A program made the translations under genes and the position numbers. The notes below the pieces were generated by a model. The model worked only from the letters and a program-made list of their open reading frames with translations. It did no database searches and had not been told where the DNA came from. From contig NC_091209.1 in assembly GCF_040958095.1 (NCBI RefSeq), forward strand, positions 4,363,232-4,427,231: DNA of 64,000 bases. Direction: 5' to 3'. The DNA is from Procambarus clarkii (Eukaryota; Arthropoda; Malacostraca; Decapoda; Cambaridae). Shown one piece after another: positions 23,374 through 36,854 of the stretch (position 1 is its first letter; each line of letters opens with the position of its first letter).

Positions 23374-26300
23374 GTCAGTGGTACAGCTAGACCTCCCTAC
23401 TGTGTCAGTGGTACAGCCAGACCTCCCTACTGTGTCAGTGGTACAGCCAGACCTCCCTACTGTGTCAGTGGTACAGCCAGACCTCCCTACTGTGTCAGTG
23501 GTACAGCCAGACCTCCCTACTGTGTCAGTGGTACAGCTAGACCTCCCTACTGTGTCAGTGGTACAGCCAGACCTCCCTACTGTGTCAGTGGTACAGCCAG
23601 ACCTCCCTACTGTGTCAGTGGTACAGCCAGACCTCCCTACTGTGTCAGTGGTACAGCCAGACCGCCCTACTGTGTCAGTGGTACAGCCAGACCTCACTAC
23701 TGTGTCAGTGGTACAGCCAGACCTCCCTACTGTGTCAGTGGTACAGCCTGACCTCCCTACTGTGTCAGTGGTACAGCCAGACCTCACTACTGTGTCAGTG
23801 GTACAGCCAGACCTCCCTACTGTGTCAGTAGTACAGCCAGACCTCCCTACTGTGTCAGTGGTACAGCCAGACCTCCCTACTGTGTCAGTGGTACAGCCAG
23901 ACCTCACTACTGTCAGTGGTACAGCTAGACCTCCCTACTGTGTCAGTGGTACAGCCAGACCTCCCTACTGTGTCAGTGGTACAGCTAGACCTCCCTACTG
24001 TGTCAGTGGTATAGCCAGACCTCACTACTGTCAGTGATACAGCTAGACCTCACTACTGTGTCAGTGGTACAGCTAGACCTCCCTACTGTCAGTGGTACAG
24101 CCAGACCTCACTACTGTCAGTGGTACAGCTAGACCTCACTACTGTGTCAGTGGTACAGCCAGACCTCCCTACTGTGTCAGTGGTACAGCCAGACCTCCCT
24201 ACTGTGTCAGTGGTACAGCCAGACCTCCCTACTGTGTCAGTGGTACAGCCAGACCTCCCTAATGTGTCAGTGGTACAGCCAGACCTCCCTACTGTGTCAG
24301 TGGTACAGCCAGACCTCCCTACTATGTCAGTGGTACAGCCAGACCTCCCTACTGTGTCAGTGGTACAGCCAGACCTCACTACTGTGTCAGTGGTACAGCC
24401 AGACCTCCCTACTGTGTCAGTGGTACAGCCAGACCTCACTACTGTGTCAGTGGTACAGCTAGACCTCCCTACTGTGTCAGTGGTACAGCTAGACCTCCGT
24501 ACTGTGTCAGTGGTACACCTAGACCTCCCTACTGTGTCAGTGGTACAGCTAGACCTCCCTACTGTGTCAGTGGTACACCTAGACCTCCTTACTGTGTCAG
24601 TGGTACAGATAGACCTCCCTACTGTGTCAGTGGTACAGCTAGACCTCCCTACTGTGTCAGTGGTACAGCTAGACCTCCATACTGTGTCAGTGGTACAGCC
24701 AGACCTCACTACTGTGTCAGTGGTACAGCTAGACCTCCCTACTGTGTCAGTGGTACACCCAGACCTCCCTACTGTGTCAGTGGTACAGCCAGACCTCCCT
24801 ACTGTGTCAGTGGTACAGCCAGACCTCCCTACTGTGTCAGTGGTACAGCCAGACCGCCCTACTGTGTCAGTGGTACAGCCAGACCTCACTACTGTGTCAG
24901 TGGTACAGCCAGACCTCACTACTGTCAGTGGTACAGCCAGACCTCACTACTGTGTCAGTGGTACAGCCAGACCTCACTACTGTCAGTGGTACAGCTAGAC
25001 CTCACTACTGTGTCAGTGGTACAGCTAGACCTCCCTACTGTCAGTGGTACAGCCAGACCTCACTACTGTCAGTGGTACAGCCAGACCTCCCTACTGTGTC
25101 AGTGGTACAGCCAGACCTCACTACTGTGTCAGTGGTACAGCCAGACCTCACTACTATGTCAGTGGTACAGCTAGACCTCCCTACTGTGTTAGTGGTACAG
25201 CCAGACCTCCCTACTGTGTCAGTGGTACAGCCAGACCTCCCTACTGTGTCAGTGGTACAGCCAGACCTCCCTACTGTGTCAGTGGTACAGCCAGACCTCC
25301 CTACTGTGTCAGTGGTACAGCCAGACCTCCCTACTGTGACAGTGGTACAGCCAGACCTCCCTACTATGTCAGTGGTACAGCCAGACCTCCCTACTGTGTC
25401 AGTGGTACAGCCAGACCTCCCTACTGTGTCAGTGGTACAGCTAGACCTCCCTACTGTGTCAGTGGTACAGCCAGACCTCCCTACTGTGTCAGTGGTACAG
25501 CCAGACCTCCCTACTGTGTCAGTGGTACAGCCAGACCTCCCTACTGTGTCAGTGGTACAGCCAGACCTCCCTACTGTGTCAGTGGTACAGCCAGACCTCA
25601 CTACTGTGTCAGTGGTACAGCCAGACCTCCCTACTGTGTCAGTGGTACAGCCAGACCTCCCTACTGTGTCAGTGGTACAGCCAGACCTCACTACTGTGTC
25701 AGTGGTACAGCCAGACCTCCCTACTGTGTCAGTGGTACAGCCAGACCTCCCTACTGTGTCAGTGGTACAGCCAGACCTCACTACTGTCAGTGGTACAGCT
25801 AGACCTCCCTACTGTGTCAGTGGTACAGCCAGACCTCCCTACTGTGTCAGTGGTACAGCTAGACCTCCCTACTGTGTCAGTGGTACAGCCAGACCTCACT
25901 ACTGTCAGTGGTACAGCTAGACCTCACAACTGTGTCAGTGGTACAGCTAGACCTCCCTACTGTCAGTGGTACAGTCAGACCTCACTACTGTCAGTGGTAC
26001 AGCTAGACCTCACTACTGTGTCAGTGGTACAGCCAGACCTCCCTACTGTGTCAGTGGTACAGCCAGACCTCCCTACTGTGTCAGTGGTACAGCCAGACCT
26101 CCCTACTGTGTCAGTGGTACAGCCAGACCTCCCTACTGTGTCAGTGGTACAGCTAGACCTCTCTACTGTGTCAGTGGTACAGCCAGACCTCCCTACTGTG
26201 TCAGTGGTACAGCCAGACCTCCCTACTGTGTCAGTGGTACAGCCAGACCTCACTACTGTGTCAGTGGTACAGCTAGACCTCCCTACTGTGTCAGTGGTAC

Positions 26301-29300
26301 AGCTAGACCTCCCTACTGTGTCATTGGTACACCTAGACCTCCCTACTGTGTCAGTGGTACAGCTAGACCTCCCTACTGTGTCAGTGGTACACCTAGACCT
26401 CCCTACTGTGTCAGTGGTACAGCTAGACCTCCCTAATGTGTCAGTGGTACAGCTAGACCTCCCTACTGTGTCAGTGGTACAGCTAGACCTCCCTACTGTG
26501 TCAGTGGTACAGCTAGACCTCCATACTGTATCAGTGGTACAGCCAGACCTCACTACTGTGTCAGTGGTACAGCTAGACCTCCCTACTGTGTCAGTGGTAC
26601 AGCCAGACCTCCCTACTGTGTCAGTGGTACAGCCAGACCTCCCTACTGTGTCAGTGGTACAGCCAGACCTCCCTACTGTGTCAGTGGTACAGCCAGACCT
26701 CACTACTGTGTCAGTGGTACAGCTAGACCTCCCTACTGTGTCAGTGGTACAGCCAGACCTCCCTACTGTGTCAGTGGTACAGCTAGGCCTCCCTACTGTG
26801 TCAGTGGTACAGCCAGACCTCCCTACTGTGTCAGTGGTACAGCTAGACCTCCCTACTGTGTCAGTGATACAGCCAGACCTCCCTACTGTGTCAGTGGTAC
26901 AGCTAGACCTCCCTACTGTGTCAGTGGTACAGCAAGACCTCCCTACTGTGTCAGTGGTACAGCTAGACCTCCCTACTGTGTCAGTGGTACAGCCAGACCT
27001 CCCTACTGTGTCAGTGGTACAGCCTGACCTCCCTACTGTGTCAGTGGTACAGCTAGACCTCCCTACTGTGTCAGTGGTACACCTAGACCTCCCTACTGTG
27101 TCAGTGGTACAGCTAGACCTCCCTACTGTTTCAGTGGTACAGCTAGACCTCCATACTGTGTCAGTGGTACAGCCAGACCTCACTACTGTGTCAGTGGTAC
27201 AGCTAGACCTCCCTACTGTGTCAGTGGTACAGCCAGACCTCCCTACTGTGTCAGTGGTAGAGCCAGACCTCCCTACTGTGTCAGTGGTACAGCCAGACCT
27301 AACTACTGTGTCAGTGGTACAGCCAGACCTCACTACTGTGTCAGTGGTACAGCCAGACCTCACTACTGTGTCAGTGGTACAGCCAGACCTCACTACTGTC
27401 AGTGGTACAGCCAGACCTCACTACTGTGTCAGTGGTACAGCCAGACCTCACTACTGTCAGTGGTACAGCTAGACCTCACTACTGTGTCAGTGGTACAGCT
27501 AGACCTCCCTACTGTCAGTGGTACAGCCAGACCTCACTACTGTCAGTGGTACAGCCAGACCTCCCTACTGTGTCAGTGGTACAGCCAGACCTCACTACTG
27601 TGTCAGTGGTACAGCCAGACCTCACTACTGTGTCAGTGGTACAGCTAGACCTCCCTACTGTGTCAGTGGTACAGCCAGACCTCCCTACTGTGTCAGTGGT
27701 ACAGCCAGACCTCCCTACTGTGTCAGTGGTACAGCCAGACCTCCCTACTGTGTCAGTGGTACAGCCAGACCTCCCTACTGTGTCATTGGTACAGCCAGAC
27801 CTCCCTACTGTGACAGTGGTACAGCCAGACCTCCCTACTGTGTCAGTGGTACAGCCAGACCTCCCTACTGTGTCAGTGGTACAGCCAGACCTCCCTACTG
27901 TGTCAGTGGTACAGCTAGACCTCCCTACTGTGTCAGTGGTACAGCCAGACCTCCCTACTGTGTCAGTGGTACAGCCAGACCTCCCTACTGTGTCAGTGGT
28001 ACAGCCAGACCTCCCTACTGTGTCAGTGGTACAGCCAGACCTCCCTACTGTGTCAGTGGTACAGCCAGACCTCACTACTGTGTCAGTGGTACAGCCAGAC
28101 CTCCCTACTGTGTCAGTGGTACAGCCAGACCTCCCTACTGTGTCAGTGGTACAGCCAGACCTCACTACTGTGTCAGTGGTACAGCCAGACCTCCCTACTG
28201 TGTCAGTGGTACAGCCAGACCTCCCTACTGTGTCAGTGGTACAGCCAGACCTCCCTACTGTGTCAGTGGTACAGCCAGACCTCACTACTGTCAGTGGTAC
28301 AGCTAGACCTCCCTACTGTGTCAGTGGTACAGCCAGACCTCCCTACTGTGTCAGTGGTACAGCTAGACCTCCCTACTGTGTCAGTGGTACAGCCAGACCT
28401 CACTACTGTCAGTGGTACAGCTAGACCTCACAACTGTGTCAGTGGTACAGCTAGACCTCCCTACTGTCAGTGGTACAGTCAGACCTCACTACTGTCAGTG
28501 GTACAGCTAGACCTCATACTGTGTCAGTGGTACAGCCAGACCTCCCTACTGTGTCAGTGGTACAGCCAGACCTCCCTACTGTGTCAGTGGTACAGCTAGA
28601 CCTCCCTACTGTGTCAGTGGTACAGCCAGACCTCCCTACTGTGTCAGTGGTACAGCCAGACCTCCCTACTGTGTCAGTGGTACAGCCAGACCTCACTACT
28701 GTGTCAGTGGTACAGCTAGACCTCCCTACTGTGTGAGTGGTACAGCTAGACCTCCCTACTGTGTCAGTGGTACACCTAGACCTCCCTACTGTGTCAGTGG
28801 TACAGCTAGACCTCCCTACTGTGTCAGTGGTACACCTAGACCTCCCTACTGTGTCAGTGGTACAGCTAGACCTCCCTACTGTGTCAGTGGTACAGCTAGA
28901 CCTCCCTACTGTGTCAGTGGTACAGCTAGACCTACCTACTGTGTCAGTGGTACAGCTAGACCTCCATACTGTGTCAGTGGTACAGCCAGACCTCACTACT
29001 GTGTCAGTGGTACAGCTAGACCTCCCTACTGTGTCAGTGGTACAGCCAGACCTCCCTACTGTGTCAGTGGTACAGCCAGACCTCCCTACTGTGTCAGTGG
29101 TACAGCCAGACCTCCCTACTGTGTCAGTGGTACTGCCAGACCTCACTACTGTGTCAGTGGTACAGCTAGACCTCCCTACTGTGTCAGTGGTACAGCCAGA
29201 CCTCCCTACTGTGTCAGTGGTACAGCTAGGCCTCCCTACTGTGTCAGTGGTACAGCCAGACCTCCCTACTGTGTCAGTGGTACAGCTAGACCTCCCTACT

Positions 29301-31545
29301 GTGTCAGTGGTACAGCCAGACCTCCCTACTGTGTCAGTGGTACAGCTAGACCTCCCTACTGTGTCAGTGGTACAGCTAGACCTCCCTACTGTGTCAGTGG
29401 AACAGCTAGACCTCCCTACTGTGTCAGTGGTACAGCCAGACCTCCCTACTGTGTCAGTGGTACAGCCAGACCTCCCTACTGTGTCAGTGGTACAGCTAGA
29501 CCTCCCTACTGTGTCAGTGGTACACCTAGACCTCCCTACTGTGTCAGTGGTACAGCTAGACCTCCCTACTGTGTCAGTGGTACAGCTAGACCTCCCTACT
29601 GTGTCAGTGGTACAGCTAGACCTCCCTACTGTGTCAGTGGTACAGCTAGACCTCCCTACTGTGTCAGTGGTACAGCCAGACCTTACTACTGTGTCAGTGG
29701 TACAGCTAGACCTCCCTACTGTGTCAGTGGTACAGCCAGACCTCCCTACTGTGTCAGTGGTACAGCCAGACCTCCCTACTGTGTCAGTGGTACAGCTAGA
29801 CCTCCCTACTGTGTCAGTCGTACAGCTAGACCTCCCTACTGTGTCAGTGGTACAGCCAGACCTCACTTCTGTGTCAGTGGTACAGCTAGACCTCCCTACT
29901 GTGTCAGTGGTACAGCCAGACCTCCCTACTGTGTCAGTGGTACAGCTAGACCTCCCTACTGTGTCAGTGGTACAGCTAGACCTCCCTACTGTGTCAGTGG
30001 TAGAGCCAGACCTCACTACTGTGACAGTGGTACAGCTAGACCTCCCTACTGTGTTAGTGGTACAGCCAGACCTCCCTACTGTGTCAGTGGTACAGCCAGA
30101 CCTCCCTACTGTGTCAGTGGTACAGCCAGACCTCACTGCTGTGTCAGTGGTACAGCTAGACCTCCCTACTGTGTCAGTGGTACAGCCAGACCTCCCTACT
30201 GTGTCAATGGTACAGCTAGACCTCCCTACTGTGTCAGTGGTACAGCTAGACCTCCCTACTGTGTCAGTGGTACAGCTAGACCTCCCTACTGTGTCAGTGG
30301 TACAGCCAGACCTCCCTACTGTGTCAGTGGTACAGCCAGACCTCCCTACTGTGTCAGTGGTACAGCTAGACCTCCCTACTGTGTCACTGGTACACCTAGA
30401 CCTCCCTACTGTGTCAGTGGTACAGCTAGACCTCCCTACTGTGTCAGTGGTACAGCTAGACCTCCCTACTGTGTCAGTGGTACAGCTAGACCTCCCTACT
30501 GTGTCAGTGGTACAGCTAGACCTCCCTACTGTGTCAGTGGTACAGCTAGACCTCCCTACTGTGTCAGTGGTACAGCCAGACCTCACTACTGTGTCAGTGG
30601 TACAGCTAGACCTCCCTACTGTGTCAGTTGTACAGCCAGACCTCCCTACTGTGTCAGTGGTACAGCCAGACCTCCCTACTGTGTCAGTGGTACAGCCAGA
30701 CCTCCCTACTGTGTCAGTGGTACAGCTAGACCTCCCTACTGTGTCAGTGGTACAGCCAGACCTCACTACTGTGTCAGTGGTACAGCTAGACCTCCCTACT
30801 GTGTCAGTGGTACAGCCAGACCTCCCTACTGTGTCAGTGGTACAGCTAGACCTCCCTACTGTGTCAGTGGTACAGCTAGACCTCCCTACTGTGTCAGTGG
30901 TACAGCCAGACCTCACTACTGTGTCAGTGGTACAGCTAGACCTCCCTACTGTGTCAGTGGTACAGCCAGACCTCACTACTGTGTCAGTGGTACAGCCAGA
31001 CCTCCCTACTGTGTCAGTGGTACAGCCAGACCTCCCTACTGTGTCAGTGGTACAGCTAGACCTCCCTACTGTGTCAGTGGTACAGCCAGACCTCCCTACT
31101 GTGTCAGTGGTACAGCTAGACCTCCCTACTGTGTCAGTGGTACAGCTAGACCTCCCAACTGTGTCAGTGGTACAGCCAGACCTCCCTACTGTGTCAGTGG
31201 TACAGCTAGACCTCCCTACTGTGTCAGTGGTACAGCTAGACCTCCCTACTGTGTCAGTGGTACAGCTAGACCTCCCTACTGTGTCAGTGGTACAGCCAGA
31301 CCTCCCTACTGTGTCAGTGGTACAGCTAGACCTCCCTACTGTGTCAGTGGTACAGCCAGACCTCACTGCTGTGTCAGTGGTACAGCCAGACCTCACTGCT
31401 GTGTCAGTGGTACAGCCAGCCCTCACTGCTGTGTCAGTGGTACAGCCAGACCTCCCTACTGTGTCAGTGGTACAGCCAGACCTCACTGCTGTGTCAGTGG
31501 TACAGCCAGACCTCACTACTGTGTCAGTGGTACAGCCAGACATCA
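23374..31545 (+). repeat. 30-bp minisatellite, array B (~270 copies)
   Basis: Same unit and same variants as array A at 10800-12366, in the same orientation. Larger order is visible. The block beginning near 25044 recurs near 27518 (2474 bases later). The block beginning near 25790 recurs near 28294 (2504 bases later). A variant string with CTCCGTAC and CACCTAG near 24432-24600 also matches array A. Open frames of about 1000 codons exist on both strands (SGTARPPYCV-type and RSGCTTDTVG-type repeats). They coexist in overlapping frames and carry no start context or conserved fold, so I do not call them genes. Confidence 0.97.
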
Positions 31546-31790
31546 CCGGTACAGCCAGACCTCACTGCTGTGTCAGTGGTACAGCCAGACCTCACTGCTG
31601 TGTCAGTGGTACAGCCAGACCTCACCGGTACAGCCAGACCTCACCGGTACAGCCAGACATCACCGGTACAGCCAGACCTCACTGCTGTGTCAGTGGTACA
31701 GCCAGACCTCACTGCTGTGTCAGTGGTACAGCCAGACCTCACCGGTACAGCCAGACCTCACCGGTACAGCCAGACCTCACCAGTAAAGAC
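31546..31790 (+). repeat. Degenerate edge of array B with short subunits
   Basis: Here the 30-bp unit alternates with a shortened ~18-bp unit, ACCGGTACAGCCAGACCTC. A block of ~115 bases occurs twice (about 31550-31665 and 31670-31785). Confidence 0.85.
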
Positions 31791-32275
31791 CAAATTACCA
31801 CCTTGTAAGGTGCAAAATGAACCGTGTTAATCAGGCCATATAAACCCGGGAATTACAAGGACACGAGTACACGACTAACCCACATTCTCTTTGTAAAGGG
31901 AAGACTAAAGTATTCTGGCAGTGTTATTATTTAACTTTATGTAACGAAGGTAAATTTCCATAGAGAGCAGTGCTCTGAGGCTACAGTTACGACCTCGTAA
32001 AGCTCTAGACTCCACTGGAGCAATATCCCGTCTGGTGGAGAGAGGAGACGGGGGAGGGAAGAAGAGAGGCGTAGGAAGGAGTGGAGAGAAGATGAGAGAG
32101 GAGGGAAGGAGGAGGATGCAACAAGGAAAGGAAAGCAGGTACGCAAGAGTTTTTCATTTTCTTTATTATTTTTATTATTATTGCTTTCTGCCACAGACGT
32201 GGCCTGACATTTACAATGCTAACCAGCATATATATGAGTGTAATATGGAGAGCTCTAAAGTGAGCAGCGGAGGGC
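31791..32275. other. No gene recognised
   Basis: Contains a purine-rich tract at about 32035-32140. No supported coding region or element. Confidence 0.4.
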
Positions 32276-32279
32276 GGTT

Positions 32280-34440
32280 GGTAGTGCTCTATGAGGCTCT
32301 GCCCGGGGTGGCTGGTGGTGCTCTATGAGGCTCTGCCCGGGGAAGCTGGTGGTGGTGCTCTATGAGGCTCTGCCCGGGGCGGCTGGTGGTGCTCTATGAT
32401 GCTCTGCCCGGGGCGGCAGGTGGTGCTCTATGATGCTCTGCCCGGGGTGGCTGGTGGTGCTCTATGAGGCTCTGCCCGGGGCAGCTGGTGGTGCTCTATG
32501 AGGCTCTGCCCGGGGCGGCTGGTGGTGGTGCTCTATGATGCTCTGCCCGGGGTGGCTGGTGGTGCTCTATGAGGCTCTGCCCGGGGTGGCTGGTGGTGCT
32601 CTATGAGGCTCTGCCCGGGGTGGCTGGTGGTGCTCTATGAGGCTCTGCCCGGGGCGGCTGGTGGTGGTGCTCTATGAGGCTCTGCCCGGGGCGGCTGGTG
32701 GTGGTGCTCTATGAGGCTCTGCCCGGGGTGGCTGGTGGTGCTCTATGAGGCTCTGCCCGGGGTGGCTGGTGGTGCTCTATGAGGGTCTGCCCGTGGCGGC
32801 TGGTGGTGGTGCTCTATGAGGCTCTGCCCGGGGTGGCTGGTGGTGCTCTATGAGGCTCTGCCCGGGGTGGCTGGTGGTGCTCTATGAGGCTCTGCCCGGG
32901 GTGGCTGGTGGTGCTCTATGATGCTCTGCCCGGGGTGGCTGGTGGTGGTGCTCTATGAGGCTCTGCCCGGGGTGGCTGGTGGTGCTCTATGAGGCTCTGC
33001 CCGGGGCAGCTGGTGGGGCTCTATGATGCTCTGCCCGGGGCGGCTGGTGGTGCTCTATGAGGCTCTGCCCGGGGTGGCTGGTGGTGCTCTATGAGGCTCT
33101 GCCCGGGGCGGCTGGTGGTGGTGCTCTATGAGGCTCTGCCCGGGGTGGCTGGTGGTGCTCTATGAGGCTCTGCCCGGGGCGGCTGGTGGTGCTCTATGAG
33201 GCTCTGCCCGGGGTGGCTGGTGGTGCTCTATGAGGCTCTGCCCGGGGCGGCTGGTAGTGCTCTATGAGGCTCTGCCCGGGGCGGCTGGTGGTGCTCTATG
33301 AGGCTCTGCCCGGGGTGGCTGGTGGTGCTCTATGATGCTCTGCCCGGGGTGGCTGGTGGTGGTGCTCTATGAGGCTCTGCTCGGGGTGGCTGGTGGTGCT
33401 CTATGAGGCTCTGCCCGGGGTGGCTGGTGGTGCTCTATGAGGCTCTGCCCGGGGTGGCTGGTGGTGCTCTCTGAGGCTCTGCCCGGGGCGGCTGGTGGTG
33501 CTCTATGATGCTCTGCCCGGGGTGGCTGGTGGTGGTGCTCTATGAGGCTCTGCCCGGGGTGGCTGGTGGTGCTCTATGATGCTCTGCCCGGGGTGGCTGG
33601 TGGTGGTGCTCTATGAGGCTCTGCCCGAGGTGGCTGGTGGTGCTCTATGAGGCTCTGCCCGGGGCAGCTGGTGGGGCTCTATGATGCTCTGCCCGGGGCG
33701 GCTGGTGGTGCTCTATGAGGCTCTGCCCGGGGTGGCTGGTGGTGCTCTATGAGGCTCTGCCCGGGGAGCCTGGTGGTGCTCTATGAGGCTCTGCCCGGGG
33801 CGGCTGGTGGTGCTCTATGAGGCTCTGCCCGGGGTGGCTGGTGGTGCTCTATGATGCTCTGCCCGGGGTGGCTGGTGGTGGTGCTCTATGAGGCTCTGCC
33901 TGGGGTGGCTGGTGGTGGTGCTCTATGAGGCTCTGCCCGGGGTGGCTGGTGGTGCTCTATGATGCTCTGCCCGGGGTGGCTGGTGGTGGTGCTATATGAG
34001 GCTCTGCCCGGGGTGGCTGGTGGTGTTCTATGAGGCTCTGCCCGGGGTGACTGGTGGTGCTCTATGATGCTCTGCCCGGGGTGGCTGGTGGTGGTGCTCT
34101 ATGAGGCTCTGCCCGGGGTGGCTGGTGGTGCTCTATGAGGCTCTGCCCGGGGTGGCTGGTGGTGCTCTATGAGGCTCTGCCCGGGGTGGCTGGTGGTGGT
34201 GCTCTATGAGGCTCTGCCCGGGGTGGCTGGTGGTGCGGGTCTATGAGGCTCTGCCCGGGGTGGCTGGTGGGGCTCTATGAAGCTCTGCCCGGGGCGGCTG
34301 GTGGTGCGGGTCTATGAGGCTCTGCCCGGGGTGGCTGGTGGTGCTCTATGAGGCTCTGCCCGGGGTGGCTGGTGGGGCTCTATGAAGCTCTTCCCGGGGC
34401 GGCTGGTGGTACGGGTCTATGAGGCTCTGCCCGGGGCTGC
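32280..34440 (+). repeat. GC-rich 34/37-bp minisatellite (~62 copies)
   Basis: The unit is GGCTCTGCCCGGGGTGGCTG then GTGGTGCTCTATGA. A 37-bp form has an extra GTG, and a GATGCT variant replaces GAGGCT. Because the 34-bp unit is not a multiple of three, long open frames are absent here. Confidence 0.97.
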
Positions 34441-34549
34441 TCAGCCAAGGTGACACACATCCTGACAGTGGCGTGTAGGACAGTGCCAGTGTGACACTGT
34501 CCTACCACTACTGTCCTGACAGTGACTGCGAGAAAATGAGTTATAGCAC

Positions 34550-35160
34550 TTATTTGGCTCTGTTGAATCTGGCCTTAGAGTTGAGGAAGGAGGTGGCTTC
34601 TAACACTGCTTCTTTCAGGATATTTCCTCACATTTCTTCCATTCATTTGCGTTTCCAGCTTTCTCTTATGTCCTCTCTCAATTTAATGAGGCTATCCTTA
34701 TCAACCTTATAAATTTCCCTTAGTATCTTGCATGTTGTGATCATATCCCTTATCTCTCTCCGCCAGGGGGTGTGAGGCTGTGGTTCTTCAACCTACCCTT
34801 GTAGCTAAGTTCTCTTAAGTCATGCACGAGCCATGTTCCATACCTCTCTACTACAACATTTTAGTTTTGTGTTTAAAGAGGTGAGGATTCCAGGCCGGTG
34901 CTGCATATTATAGTATCGGTCTTACATAGGTAGGACACATTATTAACAAATATCTTTTTTATAACATTTGAAAATATTGTCCCAATTTACGAGTCTGTGT
35001 GAACTTTCGTTACAGCCACTCATTATTTCCACGTTCCAATTCTTGCAGTTTCTCTTACCTTTAAGGTGTAAATTTCTTATGATCTACACTCTCCAATCTC
35101 ATCTTTATTACTTTGCAATGTTTGGGGTTGAACTCTAGTAGCCATTGGTTATTGATGAGG
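34550..35160 (-). pseudogene. Decayed LINE reverse-transcriptase C-terminal region
   Basis: Reading the minus strand in pieces gives segments typical of LINE RT C-termini: a WLL-type segment near 35140, TYVRPIL then YAAPAW near 34890-34925, RYGTWLVHDLRELSYKGRL near 34785-34845, and TCKILREIYKVDKDSL near 34690-34745. Several frame changes and stops separate them. At DNA level it aligns by eye with the LINE fragment at 63600-64000, which is also on the minus strand. Confidence 0.6.
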
Positions 35161-35169
35161 ACGGGCTGT

Positions 35170-36854
35170 TGTTGATGATGTCAGCAACACCTGCCACCAC
35201 CTGCTGCCACCAGCTGTTGGCACCACCTACCACTACCTGCTGCCACCTGCTGCCACCAGCTGTTGGCACCACCTACCACTACCTGCTGCCACCTGCTGCC
35301 ACCAGCTGTTGGCACCATCTACCAACACCTGCCACCACCTGCTGCCACCAGCTGTTGGCACCACCTACCAACACCTGCCACCACCTGCTGCCACCAGCTG
35401 TTGGCACCACCTGCTGCCACCAGCTGTTGGCAACACCTACCAACACCTGCCACCACCTGCTGCCACCAGCTGTTGGTACCACCTGCCACCACCTGCTGCC
35501 ACCAGCTGTCAGCACCACCTACCAACACCTGCCACCACCTGCTGCCACCAGCTGTTGGCAACACCTACCAACACCTGCTGCCACCAGCTGTTGGCACCAC
35601 CTACCAACACCTGCCACCAGCTGTTGGCACCACCTACCAACACCTGCCACCACCTGCTGCCACCAGCTGTCAGCACCACCTACCAACACCTGCCACCAGC
35701 TGTTGGCACCATCTACCAACACCTGCCACCACCTGCTGCCACCAGCTATCAGCACCATCTACCAACACCTGCCACCACCAGCTGTTGGTACCACCTGCTG
35801 CCACCAGCTGTCAGCACCACCTACCAACACCTGTTACCACCTGCTGCCACCAGCTGTTGGCACCACCTACCAACACCTGCCACCACCTGCTGCCACCAGC
35901 TGTCAGCACCACCTACCAACACCTGCCACCACCTGCTGCCACCAGCTGTTGGCACCACCTACCAACACCTGCCACCATCTGCTGCCACCAGCTGTCAGCA
36001 CCACCTACCAACACCTGCCACCACCTGCTGCCACCAGCTGTCAGCACCACCTACCAACACCTGCCACCACCTGCTACCACCAGCTGTCGGCACCACCTAC
36101 CAACACCTGCCACCACCTGCTGCCACCAGCTGTTGGCAACATCTACCAACACCTGCCACCACCTGCTGCCACCAGCTGTTGGCAACATCTTCCAACACCT
36201 GCCACCACCAGCTGTTGGCACCATCTACCAACACCTGCCACCACCTGCTGCCACCAGCTGTCAGCACCACCTACCAACACCTGCTGCCACCAGCTGTTGG
36301 CACCACCTACCAACACCTGCCACCACCTGCTGCCACCAGCTGTCGGCACCACCTACCAACACCTGCCACCACCTGCTGCCACCAGCTGTTGGCAACATCT
36401 ACCAACACCTGCCACCACCTGCTGCCACCAGCTGTTGGCAACATCTACCAACACCTGCCACCAGCTGTTGGCACCATCTACCAACACCTGCTGCCACCAG
36501 CTGTTGGCACCATCTACCAACACCTGCTGCCACCAGCTGTCAGCACCACCTACCAACACCTGCTGCCACCAGCTGTTGGCACCATCTACCAACACCTGCT
36601 GCCACCAGCTGTCAGCACCACCTACCAACACCTGCTGCCACCAGCTGTTGGCACCATCTACCAACACCTGCCACCACCAGCTGTTGGCACCATCTACCAA
36701 CACCTGCCACAACCTGCTGCCACCAGCTGTCAGCACCACCTACCAACACCTGCTGCCACCAGCTGTTGGCACCATCTACCAACACCTGCCACCACCTGCT
36801 GCCACCAGCTGTTGGCACCATCTACCAACACCTGCCACCACCAGCTGTTGGCAC
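35170..36854 (+). repeat. ~46-bp minisatellite, left part
   Basis: Modular unit CACCTGCCACCACCTGCTGC then CACCAGCTGTTGGCACCATC then TACCAA, with shorter forms lacking one module. All three plus frames stay open through much of it, as in any period near a multiple of three, and read Pro/Thr/His/Cys-rich repeats. I treat these as non-genic. The array continues after the LTR retrotransposon at 42291. Confidence 0.96.

Noticed and set aside
28514..31808. Overlapping ~1000-codon open frames on both strands
   Set aside because: A 30-bp unit leaves any stop-free frame open indefinitely. Several frames are open at once with unrelated decapeptides (SGTARPPYCV, RSGCTTDTVG), which points to a tandem-repeat artefact.
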